A stretch of 64,000 nucleotides of DNA from Rhynchopus euleeides (Eukaryota; Euglenozoa; Diplonemea; Diplonemida; Diplonemidae): assembly GCA_963210315.1 (NCBI GenBank), contig OY723310.1:1736001-1800000 (forward strand), in the 5' to 3' direction. The notes under the pieces are model-generated. The model saw only the letters and a program-made list of their open reading frames with translations, did not search any database and was not told the origin of the DNA. The stretch's first letter is position 1. Each line of letters starts with the position of its first letter. Shown here piece by piece: positions 40,501-50,080 of the stretch. The translations under genes were made by a program, and so were the position numbers.

Positions 40501-41351
40501 TATCCCTTGCGACTACTTCCAACGCCATGGCACTCGCTGTGCGCACGCGATACGTGTTCGACTGCGATCTCACGGGTGTCTTGGTGCAGCACAGCGATCT
40601 CCGCCACGCGCGCCTGTGTGGGGCTGTCCTGAACCGGAGTCGGCTCCTCAACTGCTGGCTGGAGCACGCGTTAATCGAATCAGCGGATCTCACAGACTCC
40701 AACTGGGAAGGCTGCTCCTTCGGCGCCCCTCTCCCGCCTCTGTTGGGTCACACCGAGGCTGTTACCTCTGTGACTGTCACGCCAGACGGATCGAAGATCA
40801 TCTCAGGATCCCGCGACAAGAGCGTTCGTGTCTGGGATGCATCAACAGGGAAGGTGTTGCAGAATCTTGAAGGACATACCGATGTTGTTACCTCCGTGAC
40901 TGTCACGCCAGACGGATCGAAGATCATCTCAGGATCCTACGACAGCAGCGTTCGTGTCTGGGATGCATCAACAGGGAAGGTGTTGCAGAATCTTGAAGGA
41001 CATACCGAGGCTGTTACCTCCGTGACTGTCACGCCAGACGGATCGAAGATCATCTCAGGATCCTCCGACAACACCGTTCGTGTCTGGGATGCATCAACAG
41101 GGAAGGTGTTGCAGAATCTTGAAGGCCGCAGCCCATCATCAGTGCGCACGTTGCCTGTGACGTCCCGCGTATCCGACATTATTGCCGTTTGTGACGACAA
41201 CAGGATCCGAGTCTGTGCAGCATCCTGGCGTGTGGAGACTGTACTCGTCAGTGGGCCCGTCGTGCCTGTTCCCCTTCTCTGCACAGGGCTCGACACTGTG
41301 ACACCCCCCCATGCATGCAGGATGCTAGGTGGCGCTCCTGCTGATTGCTAG
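37570..41351 (+). CDS. NLR-like protein: ankyrin, ADP-ribosyltransferase, NACHT, pentapeptide, WD40 (two 22-nt introns)
   Basis: Start ATG 37570 gives MGASASVQ, which fits an N-myristoylation signal; upstream in-frame ATGs lie in unstructured leader. Regions: ankyrin-like 35-110 (GRTLLHEVLQLAC); ADP-ribosyltransferase about 330-480 with the R-S-E residues VFRGIN (380), AFTSTTENQ (406) and PQEAELLYD (EAE near 446); NACHT ATPase with Walker A GDGGTGKT (578) and Walker B VVVILDSLDE (657); helical part with NPFLLHMACYA and FRHKTLGEFLVARR; pentapeptide-like ADLTDSN repeats 980-1040; three WD40 repeats 1044-1170 plus a weak fourth. The frame changes twice. Each change is exactly bridged by a 22-base GT...AG segment after AAG (39799-39820, 40346-40367), both phase 0. 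Spliced length 1245 residues. Likely an innate-immunity or allorecognition receptor whose ART domain is the effector (inference). Stop TAG 41349-41351. Confidence 0.85.
39799..39820 (+). other. Candidate 22-nt intron 1 of the NLR-like gene
   Basis: Starts GTTCGTCC, ends GAACGCAG. Removing it joins ...DAKTYISK to FLHKQALKEVLSQLRNPF in frame. The alternative is a one-base sequence error or mutation. Confidence 0.55.
40346..40367 (+). other. Candidate 22-nt intron 2 of the NLR-like gene
   Basis: Starts GTGCGTAGG, ends CAGCCAG. Removing it joins ...VADTLGSK to DAPNVMQYFADTV in frame. Same length, same preceding AAG and same phase as intron 1. Confidence 0.55.
40748..41125 (+). repeat. Three near-identical 126-bp WD40 coding repeats
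   Basis: Units at about 40748, 40874 and 41000, each 126 bases = 42 codons. They differ at only about ten bases. Between units 2 and 3 five of six differences change the amino acid, at residues 3-4 (DV/EA) and at the Y-D-S-S / S-D-N-T cluster. Confidence 0.9.
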
Positions 41352-41830
41352 TGCACACTCGGATCCTGTCCGCACCTGTGTGCACCCCCGCTTCTGTCGG
41401 TGTGCCGGCAGCCACTTGAGCAGTCTCTGGCACCCACTACACCATGCAGCGCGGCACTCGTGTCGCGCTGAACGGCTCGTGCAACACACCGTCATGACTC
41501 CGTCCGCCTGTGGCGGTGGGCTGTGTGCCAGCTCGTGATCGTCATCACCACCAGGCGGTGCCCTGTACTGAACCACACGTGTGTGTTGCCCGGTGGACCC
41601 CCCTCCGAAAAAGGTCTGTACAGCAAGATGATGTGCAAGCAGGCGTGTGCCTTGCCCTTGCCCCCTCCCCACCACACACCCCTCGCTTCACAAGACACAG
41701 CACCCCCCACCATCCCCCAGAGGTGTTGTTCCCCCAGGGCCCCCCCCCAAGCAAAACGCGGCCGCCACACACCACTGCAGAGCACCCCACCACCCCCCTC
41801 TCTCTCTGTCCCCCTCACCACCACCGCACG
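41352..41830. other. Spacer between NLR-like and ankyrin genes
   Basis: C-rich leader sequence with no gene; 41670-41830 is a C/A/T-rich 5' flank of the next gene. Confidence 0.4.
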
Positions 41831-42940
41831 ATGATAGCCGACCTCTTGGAGGGGCACGGGTTGGCCTACTTCCTGAAGTGGAAGGAGGAATCCGAACAGG
41901 CGGAGGACATCGGGGCGGGGTTCGAGCGTGACGTGGAGGAGGCGAGCCGCGTGCTGGAGGGGACACGCCTGCTGATCGCTGGCGGGCTCCAGGAGGGTGC
42001 GGCGCACCTCTCGGACATCGCGTCGGCGCAGATCTCGAAGCACGATGAGAGGAGGTTTTTAAAGGCGTGCAGGCTGGGGCAGGAAGAGCTTGTGGATCAA
42101 CTCGCCCCGCAGCATCGAAATGCGCACGACAAACACGGGTTCACCGCATTGCACATCGCGGCGCAGAACTCCCGAGCGGATATTGTGACCCGGCTGCTCG
42201 CTGCAGGGTTTGACGCAAACGCATCGATGAAATCAGGCACACCCCTCCACATCGCCTGCGGGTTAGGTGACATAACAGTCGCGCGTCTTCTCCTCGAGTC
42301 TGGCGCAAACCCCAACGTGCAGTCGCAGGTGGATGGGATGGCGCCGCTCCATGTTGCCGTGTCAAAGGCGTGCCTCGGTGTGGTGGAGCTGCTGCTGCAG
42401 CACTGCGCGTCGACCCAGCTCCGGGATTTCTCGGGGCACACCCCGTCGAAGGTGGCGATCGGGCTCTACGTATCCCGGGGGGGTGAGGGCCCTGTGGCGG
42501 ACATCCAGGTTCAGATCCTGCAGCGCATCGAGTCGCAGCTGCTCGCCTCACGCCCTGCCCGCCGCAGAGACTGGGGCTGCGGTGCCCTCAGCCTCCGCCG
42601 ACCCGCACCGATCGGCAGCCTCTCCGCCGCCGCAGGGTGCTGGGGTGCCGGTGGTGGTGCCGGCGGCGGCAGCGGCGGCGCCATCTGCGGCAACCCTTCA
42701 CTCCGCCCCTACTCTGCAACGCCGTCGCTCCCAGGCCTGGGGGAGGTGCTTCAGATTGAGGATCGAGGTGGTGGCGGCGGCGGTGGTCAGGCCGTAGTTG
42801 CTTGGAGGGGCGGTGGTGGTGGCGGCGGGCAGGGCGTGTCCGGGCGTGGGGGTGGGCGGGGTGTGCTGCGGCTGGAAGGGGCGCGGCGGCTCCCGAGTGT
42901 CGCGAACGCGCCGCGGGTGGGGAGGGGGTGTTTGGCGTGA
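41831..42940 (+). CDS. Ankyrin-repeat protein, C-terminus uncertain
   Basis: ATG 41831 begins MIADLLEGHGLAYFLKWKEE. After a helical region of about 75 residues come ankyrin repeats: KHGFTALHIAAQNSRADIVTRLL, SGTPLHIACGLGDITVARLLL, GMAPLHVAVSKACLGVVELLL and a partial SGHTPSKVAIGLY. The part after about residue 240 reads as Gly/Ala/Arg low complexity. The neighbouring +1 frame there is also open (ETGAAVPSASADPHRS...), so an unrecognised splice or frame change may give a different C-terminus. Cytosolic scaffold by family; partner unknown. Only four repeats, so a small domain. Sits 480 bases after the NLR-like gene, itself with an ankyrin-like start. Confidence 0.7.
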   Translation: MIADLLEGHGLAYFLKWKEESEQAEDIGAGFERDVEEASRVLEGTRLLIAGGLQEGAAHLSDIASAQISKHDERRFLKACRLGQEELVDQLAPQHRNAHDKHGFTALHIAAQNSRADIVTRLLAAGFDANASMKSGTPLHIACGLGDITVARLLLESGANPNVQSQVDGMAPLHVAVSKACLGVVELLLQHCASTQLRDFSGHTPSKVAIGLYVSRGGEGPVADIQVQILQRIESQLLASRPARRRDWGCGALSLRRPAPIGSLSAAAGCWGAGGGAGGGSGGAICGNPSLRPYSATPSLPGLGEVLQIEDRGGGGGGGQAVVAWRGGGGGGGQGVSGRGGGRGVLRLEGARRLPSVANAPRVGRGCLA

Positions 42941-44252
42941 TGAGGGGTTGGAGGGGGGGGAGCGTTGCGTTTGTGTCTTGTCAAGCTCGGAGAGGAAAAC
43001 ATGCCTGCGGGAGGTGTGGCATGTGGGTTGACAGGCGCGTGGGATGGTGTCGCATGGCAGGTCGAACAACTGGCTGCTGAGTGCAGCTGGGCAGCTCCGC
43101 TGAGCTGTGGCCACGCCACTCCTCCCAAACAAAGAACAGAGTTTCGAACAGATAATATAGCCTGCGTGGTATCGGTCCATATCCATGCACCTTCATGCAG
43201 CGCCTACACCTGTTGACGTGATATCTGCTGTCACACACACCCCGTTCCCTCCTGCACTGAACCAAGGCCGCCGCGCCCTGCGCTTGCCAGCGCCGGGGGC
43301 TGAGCTAGTTGAAACAGAGGAGGTGTCAAAGTTGGAGTGCTTCAATACTGTGCCACCCTTGTGCCATGGCACAAGGCGCCGGACCAAACGGAGAACCTGA
43401 AAACCGGAACGAGCGGGTTGGCAGCTCCTCTGCGACTCGGCTCGTCTCGGGATTTGGGGAGAACAGAGGGTGTATCTGCAGTAGAAGCGGTCATCAGGCC
43501 GCTTCCCTTGCCCCGCTCTCTCTCTGCATCCGTATCGCCTGTCTGGCCCCTGTTGAAGACGCCTGCCACGCCCACATCCCGCCCCCGCCACCCCATCCCA
43601 CCCGGAGCGGTACGCCACAATTCATCTCTCGCACTCTCCCACCCTGATGTGTATTTACACTGTTTGCAGTTCGTTTCCTGCACTCCCCCACGCCAATCTC
43701 TTCGTACACCCGCTCCGGATGTGCGGCACATCGCCCATATTCTCCCCCTTCACTGGGGGGAGCCGTCCTGCGCGGGTCCAGTGCCCTCACTGCGGAGAAG
43801 AAGCCCTTGTTGGAGAGCTTGGACTCCTCAAGCAGTTCTCCCGTCTCACACGATGCGAAGCATCGGCAGGGGTCGCCTTCAGGGCGGCAGTCGCTTCATC
43901 GACGGTGACGAACACGACGTGGGCCATCGGGACCTTGCGTGTTGGCTCCTGCAGGTGATCCAACGCATCGACTATCGGAGTCAGGAGGTCCCGTATTCGA
44001 TTAACAATAATATTATGTGCACGAACTCCGCACAAAACGGCGCAATTTGCATTTCACACTTCTGCATTGCTGCCCCACCCCCCACCCCCCGCCTCCTTTC
44101 CGGACACATCCTTCTGCTGAAACCTGTGTTGGTCCAGCCGGTCGGTAACCTGTGCTGGTTTGCTCTCACCTTCACCTCTCCTGTTCTTGCCAACCACCGC
44201 CACCACCCCCATGCAGCACACCCCCCCGGGTCCCCCCCCCCCCCTCCCGACA
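42941..44252. other. Spacer with possible minus-strand transposase relic
   Basis: Most of it shows nothing. On the minus strand, 44035-43787 gives IRDLLTPIVDALDHLQEPTRKVPMAHVVF, which is protein-like and loosely hAT-like in style, but no diagnostic motif is present. The 5' flank of the cyclase (44200-44252) is C-rich. Confidence 0.3.
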
Positions 44253-46394
44253 ATGGCGCTGCCTTTCGATGCGCCTCAGATGGAGGTGGACAAGCTGCTG
44301 GGGGTTGTCTATGACCTGCAGAGGCAGATCATCGAGCGAGACCGCACCATCCACAGCCTGAACACAGCCTCCGTCAAGGAGGCGGAGGAGGAGCGCAAGC
44401 GGGAGGCGCTGAAGAAGCGGTTCAGCGTGATCGACAAACGCACCGTTGACACGAGCAGCACAGGCGCTGTCCTCAAAGACGCACTCAACCACATGCTGTA
44501 TGCGCTGTCCGATGTGTATACCGGTGGTGCGGGTATCCTGCTATTGGATGTCCCCTACAATGCCAACCTCGGAGCCACCAACACCGACCTGCGGAACCAC
44601 AAGGTGCTCTCCACCTTCTGGGCACAGCACCCCTCCACCCCTGACGAGCTTGTCAGCGCCGCCCTCAATATCGACCTATATCACAACATCATCACGCAGC
44701 GGCACGGGAGGGTGTTCACCGATGCGGATGTCAACCAGCTGCGCGCCCTGTTCCCGCAGTTCTTTGGGCACCTCCGGTCTTTCATGGCTGTGCCTATCCA
44801 AGCCGAGAGAGTGACAGTCGCGGTGGTGGTGATGGCGAACGGTGCGTACCACCAAGAGGATGTGACGATCCTCGGGGAGTGTCTCCAGGAGTTGTGGACG
44901 TCCAGCATCGTTGCGCTGGTCAACCTCGCGATGGAGAACGTGTGGAAGAAGGAGAGCGACGCGTCCCTCTCCCACGAGACGCAGGTGAGGGATGAGATCA
45001 TCCTGTCGCTGGACACGATTCTCGACGAGGTGGTGCAGCACACCCTCGCGACGACGACGCAGAACAAGTCTGTATCCTCCCTCCTGTGGAAGACCATCCT
45101 GACGAGGGTCGCAAACTTCTTCGAGGAGTACTTCGAGAGTGAAGCCATCATGGCGGTGACCAACTCCTCCGCAAATTTCAAGGTGCAGAATGTGGCGCGG
45201 CTCCCCTCGCAGATCGGGTCGCGCCAGGGGTCCCGGCAGGGATCGATCGACGTGTCGAAGCTCTCTTTTATTTACTACATCTTCTCCGACACGCTGAAGC
45301 AGGCGAAGTCGACGAAGGCTGCCGGGGGCCTGTCACACCCCACCCTCTCGGATTCGAAGCTGATCCGCAACATCATGATGTCGGGGAAGAGCTTCTACAC
45401 AGCGGATACCCAGGAGGTTGCCTTCCCCTGCGGGCATGTGAAGGTCAACTCGATGCTGATCGTCCCCATCATATTCTGTGACGAGCCTGTCGGGATGCTG
45501 GGCCTAGCGAATGGCGATTTCTCGGTGAGCTCCGGCCGGATCCTGCAGTCGGTTTTCACCACATTCTGGTCGATGATAGTGAAAGCAACCCTCCTCTCCG
45601 AGTCGCAGAAGGTGCTGAACGCCGCCCTGCCGCTCCAGATCTCCGACCGCTACAAGCGGGGGGAGACGATTGCAGACAGCTACCCCAGCGCCACGGTGCT
45701 CTTTGCGGACATCGTCGGCTTCACAGAGTTCACCAAAGAGCTGGAGCCGTGGGAGGTGGTGGAATATAGCAACCTCATCTTTGAAAAGCTTGACGGGCTG
45801 ATCGGGATGATGAAGCTCGAGCTGATCAAGACAATCGGGGACTGCTACATGGTTGCAGGGGGTGTGCAGGACAAGAGCGGCGAGATACCCAGCGAGGTGA
45901 CGGATCGCGTGGTGCAGAGCCAGATGATTGAGATGCTGGACTTCGGGACACGCATCCTGCAGGAGACAGATTCTGCCAACTCGCTGACTGCGCTGCAGGG
46001 CTGTTCGCAGCGCGTGCGGGAGGGGCTGGAGAAGCGCCCCCTGCAGTTCCGCATCGGGATAGCAGAAGGCACCCTCACCGCAGGCGTGTTCGGCACGGAG
46101 AAGGTGCAGTATGATATCCTCGGGAGGACTGTGAACATGGCGTCGCGCCTGGAAGGCAGTTCTTCCCCAGGGAAGATCCATGTCTGCTCCTCAATCCGCA
46201 ACGAGCTGTGCGAGCGTGGCTTCACGTTTGAAAAGCGTGACCCGATCACGCTGAAGGGTCTCGGGACGCAGCAGACATATTTTTACAAAGGGCGCGCCAC
46301 CAAGTCGCACCCCCAGACTGTTCTGAAGACAGCGCAGGGGCACGGCACATATGGCACCTGGTCCCCTGCGGCGAAGGCTGAAGAGAAGGCGTGA
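44253..46394 (+). CDS. Class III adenylyl cyclase with two GAF domains
   Basis: ATG 44253 (acaATGG). The 713-residue protein begins with a coiled-coil-like stretch (LQRQIIERDRTIHSL, EAEEERKREALKKRF), then GAF 1 about 60-215 (FMAVPIQAERVTVAVVVMANG), GAF 2 about 260-440 (SMLIVPIIFCDEPVGMLGLANG), and the catalytic domain about 465-690. Metal-binding Asp in VLFADIVGFTEF (482) and KTIGDCYMV (525), and transition-state residues in NMASRLE (626) are all present. Base-selecting residues are Lys (IKTIGD) and Asp (QYDILG), the adenylyl rather than guanylyl pattern. No membrane helix, so a soluble homodimer. GAF 1 or 2 may bind cAMP/cGMP or another small ligand. Intronless. Together with the CNB gene it suggests local cAMP signalling genes, though they are 12 kb apart and not co-regulated on sequence evidence. 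Confidence 0.9.
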   Translation: MALPFDAPQMEVDKLLGVVYDLQRQIIERDRTIHSLNTASVKEAEEERKREALKKRFSVIDKRTVDTSSTGAVLKDALNHMLYALSDVYTGGAGILLLDVPYNANLGATNTDLRNHKVLSTFWAQHPSTPDELVSAALNIDLYHNIITQRHGRVFTDADVNQLRALFPQFFGHLRSFMAVPIQAERVTVAVVVMANGAYHQEDVTILGECLQELWTSSIVALVNLAMENVWKKESDASLSHETQVRDEIILSLDTILDEVVQHTLATTTQNKSVSSLLWKTILTRVANFFEEYFESEAIMAVTNSSANFKVQNVARLPSQIGSRQGSRQGSIDVSKLSFIYYIFSDTLKQAKSTKAAGGLSHPTLSDSKLIRNIMMSGKSFYTADTQEVAFPCGHVKVNSMLIVPIIFCDEPVGMLGLANGDFSVSSGRILQSVFTTFWSMIVKATLLSESQKVLNAALPLQISDRYKRGETIADSYPSATVLFADIVGFTEFTKELEPWEVVEYSNLIFEKLDGLIGMMKLELIKTIGDCYMVAGGVQDKSGEIPSEVTDRVVQSQMIEMLDFGTRILQETDSANSLTALQGCSQRVREGLEKRPLQFRIGIAEGTLTAGVFGTEKVQYDILGRTVNMASRLEGSSSPGKIHVCSSIRNELCERGFTFEKRDPITLKGLGTQQTYFYKGRATKSHPQTVLKTAQGHGTYGTWSPAAKAEEKA

Positions 46395-47317
46395 CGTGGG
46401 GTGGGCAAAGGGTGTGGGGGGGGGGGGGGTTATCGGGGTGTCTAAGGCGGATCTTCCGATCCGTTGTTGTGTTTGTTGGCGGAATATAGTGACATGCTGC
46501 TGCAACCCGCGCAACACACTGCGCGTTTGGTCTTTTTCTGTTTGGTGTTCTGCGTTCGAAGCACACCAAACTGTCGTTGCTGCTCTTCTCTCTTGTGCTT
46601 AACCCGGTCGCATTGGTTTTGGTGTGGGCGGTCTGCCTCACCCCTGCACCGCCTCAGAGGGAATCTTCGGCAAACACCTTTCGGCGGCTTCCCAGTAAAA
46701 ATCTGGCGAACGCACTTCCCTGCACCGCTGAGCGATGACACCGACGGGTTGACAAATCGAGGCGCTAATAAGGATGCACGGCTCCCCCCCCCCCCCCCCC
46801 CGACGGAGTGAAAAGTTGCGTGGGGACCCAACAGTGAATCTGGCTTCGCCCGTTGTGCTTTCCAGCGCAGGGCGTGTAACCTCCCCTCTGGCTTATGCCT
46901 AGCTTTCCTTGCCTCTGCACCTGTTGTGCATTGCTGTGCATTGCTGTTGTTGTCGTCGGGATGGGCGCTCAGCCCCCCCCCCGCCCGACTGTGGTCGTAG
47001 TAAGGAAAGTAACGGAACGGTACACCGCCCCCGCCCGCGAAGACTCCCCAGGATATGGCACATCCCCCACTTCAGGCCTGACGGGGAACCCAGCTTGTCG
47101 GTGTGGAAAACCGCCAACGCAACAAACAAAAGGAAATCCATCAGAGCGGTTGTAGCTGTGAAGTGATAGAGCGCATTCGGTTCGAAAACGAAGCCGAAAC
47201 CAACTGGGGAGGGGGGGAGGTGGGGCAGGGCGGCTTGACGTGGCACATCCACACCACCAGGGCTCCACCGAGACACGCCCCACACGCACCCCACGCACAG
47301 GATCACACGACACTACG
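46395..47317. other. Spacer between cyclase and hydrolase genes
   Basis: No gene seen. It carries G and C runs (46418-46429, 46784-46801) and, at 47110-47165, a weak third copy of the end of repeat P (caacaaacaaaaggaaatcc...gagcggttgtagctgtgaag). Confidence 0.4.
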
Positions 47318-48859
47318 ATGAATCTTATCCTCGCTCTGCTGCCTGCACTGCTGACCAGTGCGTACCGTCCCAGGTGGAATGTTGTGGAGAACGGGCAGAG
47401 CTGTGACGCATGCACCAGGTACGGGCGTGGGTGCGTGACCTTCGAGTGCCCTGCTGGGCTGACATGCTCGTCCGACGGGCAGAACAGCACCTGCAAGAAG
47501 CCCTGCACCACGGCGTGCGGCAAGACCGTCCCCCACGGGTGGACCGGCAACGATGAGGGTGCCAACTACTGCAACAACTGTGCCTGCGACGACGGTGCCC
47601 TCAGCTGCACGGAGATCGCCTGTGCCCCCCGCGCCGTGACGTGCCTTGCCGAGGCGGACTCCTGCACGGGCCGCCCGACGGAGTGCCCCACAGGCACCAT
47701 CTGCGGTGCCGACCAGACCTGCGTGCAGGCGGTGGGCTCTGCGTGCGAAACCTTTGCGTGCGCTGACACCCAGTCCTTCTGCAAGATCCTGTCCGACTCG
47801 ACCCCCGCCTGCGTCTACAACTGCAGGACCCGTGACACGTGGGGCCCCGCGAAGCAGAAGTGGTGCTGCGCCAACCAGCAGCTGGGGTGCCAGCCGTGCG
47901 ACGCCAGCCCCCTGTTCACCGCGCCGTGCCCCTCCGATGAGTACATCGCGACGAAGAACCAGCTGAAGGCGCTGCAGGACGCCTTCGCGGGCATCCCCCC
48001 CACCGTCCTGGGCAACCGCGCCAGCACACCCTTCTTCGAGGACCTCGGCACCGCCGAGGACCCGCGCCGCTACCGCGAGGAGGTGATCGCGGGTATCAAC
48101 GTCCTCATCCTCGGGGACACCCACAAGAGCGCGTCCGACAAGATCATCCTGCAGATGCACGGCGGCGGCTACATCGCGGGCAGCGCGAAGACCTACACGT
48201 CGTACCTCTACGAGCTCAGCGTGGCGACTGGCGCCACCGTCATCGCTGTGGACTACAAGCTGGCCCCCGAGGCCCCCATGCCCTCGCAGGTGGGTGAGAT
48301 CATCGCTGTCTACAACGCCATCCTCGCAAGGGGCGTCTCGCCGAAGCGCGTCAGCCTTGTCGGCGGCAGTGCGGGCGGTGCCCTGGTGCTGCTGGTGCTG
48401 CAGAAGCTGCGCGATGACGGGCTGCAGCTGCCGAGCTCCGGCGTGGCCCTGTCGCCGTGGACCGACCTGACGATGTCCGGCGCGAGCATCCTGGCGAACG
48501 CTGCGGTGGACCCGCTGGTGACGCCCGAGTCCCTCGAGGTGTCTGCGCAGGCGGCGGTGGGCAACATCGACGTCAACATGCAGGTGATCGCGAACAACTC
48601 CCGCAGCGACCCCAGCGTGTCGCCGCTGTTCGGTACCTTCGAGGGTCTCCCTCCGCTCTACTTCATCACGGGCAAGCCGGAGATCCTGGTGGACGACACG
48701 ACGCGTGTGGTGGAGAAGGCGAAGGCGGCTGGTGTGGACGTCACGATGTACCTCGCCCCCAGCGGCATGCACGTGTTCCCGGTGCTTCCCCGGAACTACC
48801 CGGATGCGCGCTACGCCATCGGGCGGATTTCGTTCTTCATGGACCTGCACTGGGAGTGA
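47318..48859 (+). CDS. Secreted alpha/beta hydrolase, hormone-sensitive-lipase type, with cysteine-rich N-terminal domain
   Basis: ATG 47318 gives MNLILALLPALLTSAYRPRW, a signal peptide. Residues about 28-210 hold more than 25 cysteines in CxxC-like spacing (CDACTRYGRGCVTFEC, CNNCACDDGALSC), likely disulphide-bonded and possibly for wall or substrate binding. The hydrolase domain follows: oxyanion loop HGGGYIAG (280), nucleophile elbow GGSAGGA (347; Ser after GG), Asp in PEILVDDT (456) and His in GMHVFP (482), the HSL-family order. The usual GDSAGG is GGSAGG. Total 513 residues. It probably cleaves esters (lipid, acetyl or carbamate) outside the cell or in a digestive compartment. Element M2 is inserted about 50 bases after the stop codon, so it may affect the 3' UTR. 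Confidence 0.85.
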   Translation: MNLILALLPALLTSAYRPRWNVVENGQSCDACTRYGRGCVTFECPAGLTCSSDGQNSTCKKPCTTACGKTVPHGWTGNDEGANYCNNCACDDGALSCTEIACAPRAVTCLAEADSCTGRPTECPTGTICGADQTCVQAVGSACETFACADTQSFCKILSDSTPACVYNCRTRDTWGPAKQKWCCANQQLGCQPCDASPLFTAPCPSDEYIATKNQLKALQDAFAGIPPTVLGNRASTPFFEDLGTAEDPRRYREEVIAGINVLILGDTHKSASDKIILQMHGGGYIAGSAKTYTSYLYELSVATGATVIAVDYKLAPEAPMPSQVGEIIAVYNAILARGVSPKRVSLVGGSAGGALVLLVLQKLRDDGLQLPSSGVALSPWTDLTMSGASILANAAVDPLVTPESLEVSAQAAVGNIDVNMQVIANNSRSDPSVSPLFGTFEGLPPLYFITGKPEILVDDTTRVVEKAKAAGVDVTMYLAPSGMHVFPVLPRNYPDARYAIGRISFFMDLHWE

Positions 48860-48912
48860 GGTGGGGTGATGCAGAGGGGTGGAGGAGGATGAGAAGGAGG
48901 AGGGGGGGGGGC

Positions 48913-49776
48913 CAAGGCTGGACAAATGCTGCATTTTAAAAATAAAAAACATAAAATAAAATAAAGTGCAATAAAATGCAGTAAAGTGCAGTAAAATGCA
49001 GTAAAGTGCAATAAAGTGCAGGAGAGCGTGTTGTAGGGGTGGCTCGGCGTGACGGTGGGCAGGATGCTGACCTGCCGTGCCAGGGGACCCTGATCCGCCC
49101 ACTCTGGCCAACACAAGGCCACCAAGGCAGTGCCCCCGCCAGGCCCGCCCTGCTGCTGTTCGGCATGCTTGATGCTGCTTCCGAGTGCCGGGGCCAATCA
49201 GGCAGCAGGCGCACCCCAGCACCGCAGGCGCAGCAGGGCGGACCAGCACGGCGGTGTGCGGTGGGCAGTCCACCTTCCTCGGACGTTGTACAGCTGAGCT
49301 CTGGCGTACGGGTTCTTCACCATCCCGTTCGGGGAGGCTGGACATCAGAGCGGACTGAAAGCACTCAAAGCAGGACTGAAGCCAGGCGGAGGCCGCACCG
49401 ATCAGGTCCTGCGAACCCACCGACCCAACATAGGCAGGGCACATCCATCCCGGCCTGCATTCTCTGCCGGAGCCTTGGTGCGTCCCTGTGACCTTCAGGA
49501 GAACCTCCGTGCAGGAGCGGTACTTTTTGCCATCTTCTGCGGGTTTGCGGCTGTCCGCAAACTTGCAGACGTGGCTGCACCTCTGTAAAGTGGGTGTGAC
49601 TCCAGCATTTGGCCTGTCCATAGTGGTCCTCCCAGCTGTACGTATGCGAAGCCCAAGGCACCACTAAGGACCATGCACTTTATCCAAAAATCCGGAAAAT
49701 AAAATACAATAAAATGCAGTAAAATGCAGTAAAATAAAGTGCAGTAAAGTGCAGTAAAAATTTGCTGCCAGCCTTG
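48913..49776. mobile_element. Element M2: 864-bp copy of M
   Basis: CAAGGCTGG / CCAGCCTTG ends in a poly-G run. One extra aaatgcagta unit in the right subterminal array compared with M1; interior identical as far as I can read. Inserted directly downstream of the hydrolase gene. Confidence 0.8.
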
Positions 49777-50080
49777 GGGGGGGGTTACCCCCCTCCCCCG
49801 GTCCCACCCGCCACACACGGTGCACTAGTTTGGTAGTTACGAGTGACCTCAACTAGTGGAGTCGACAACCTCAAACTCGACAACTGCCAGTTGTCGACTC
49901 GACAACTGGCACTTGTCGAGTCGACAACTGGCAGTTGTCGACTCGACAACTCTATACACTGTACTGCAGGAAGAACGCCCAAATATGAAGGGAAAAACGC
50001 ACAGTTGGGTGTGTGCTTGGGATATGAGGTGTGGTGGCATATCAGCGCTGGACTTTGTTGCGAATTTCCTTGTCCCCTTC

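Noticed and set aside
41510-41830. Upstream in-frame start for the ankyrin protein
   Set aside because: The extra 107 residues are Pro/His-rich leader translation; ATG 41831 begins the ordered part.
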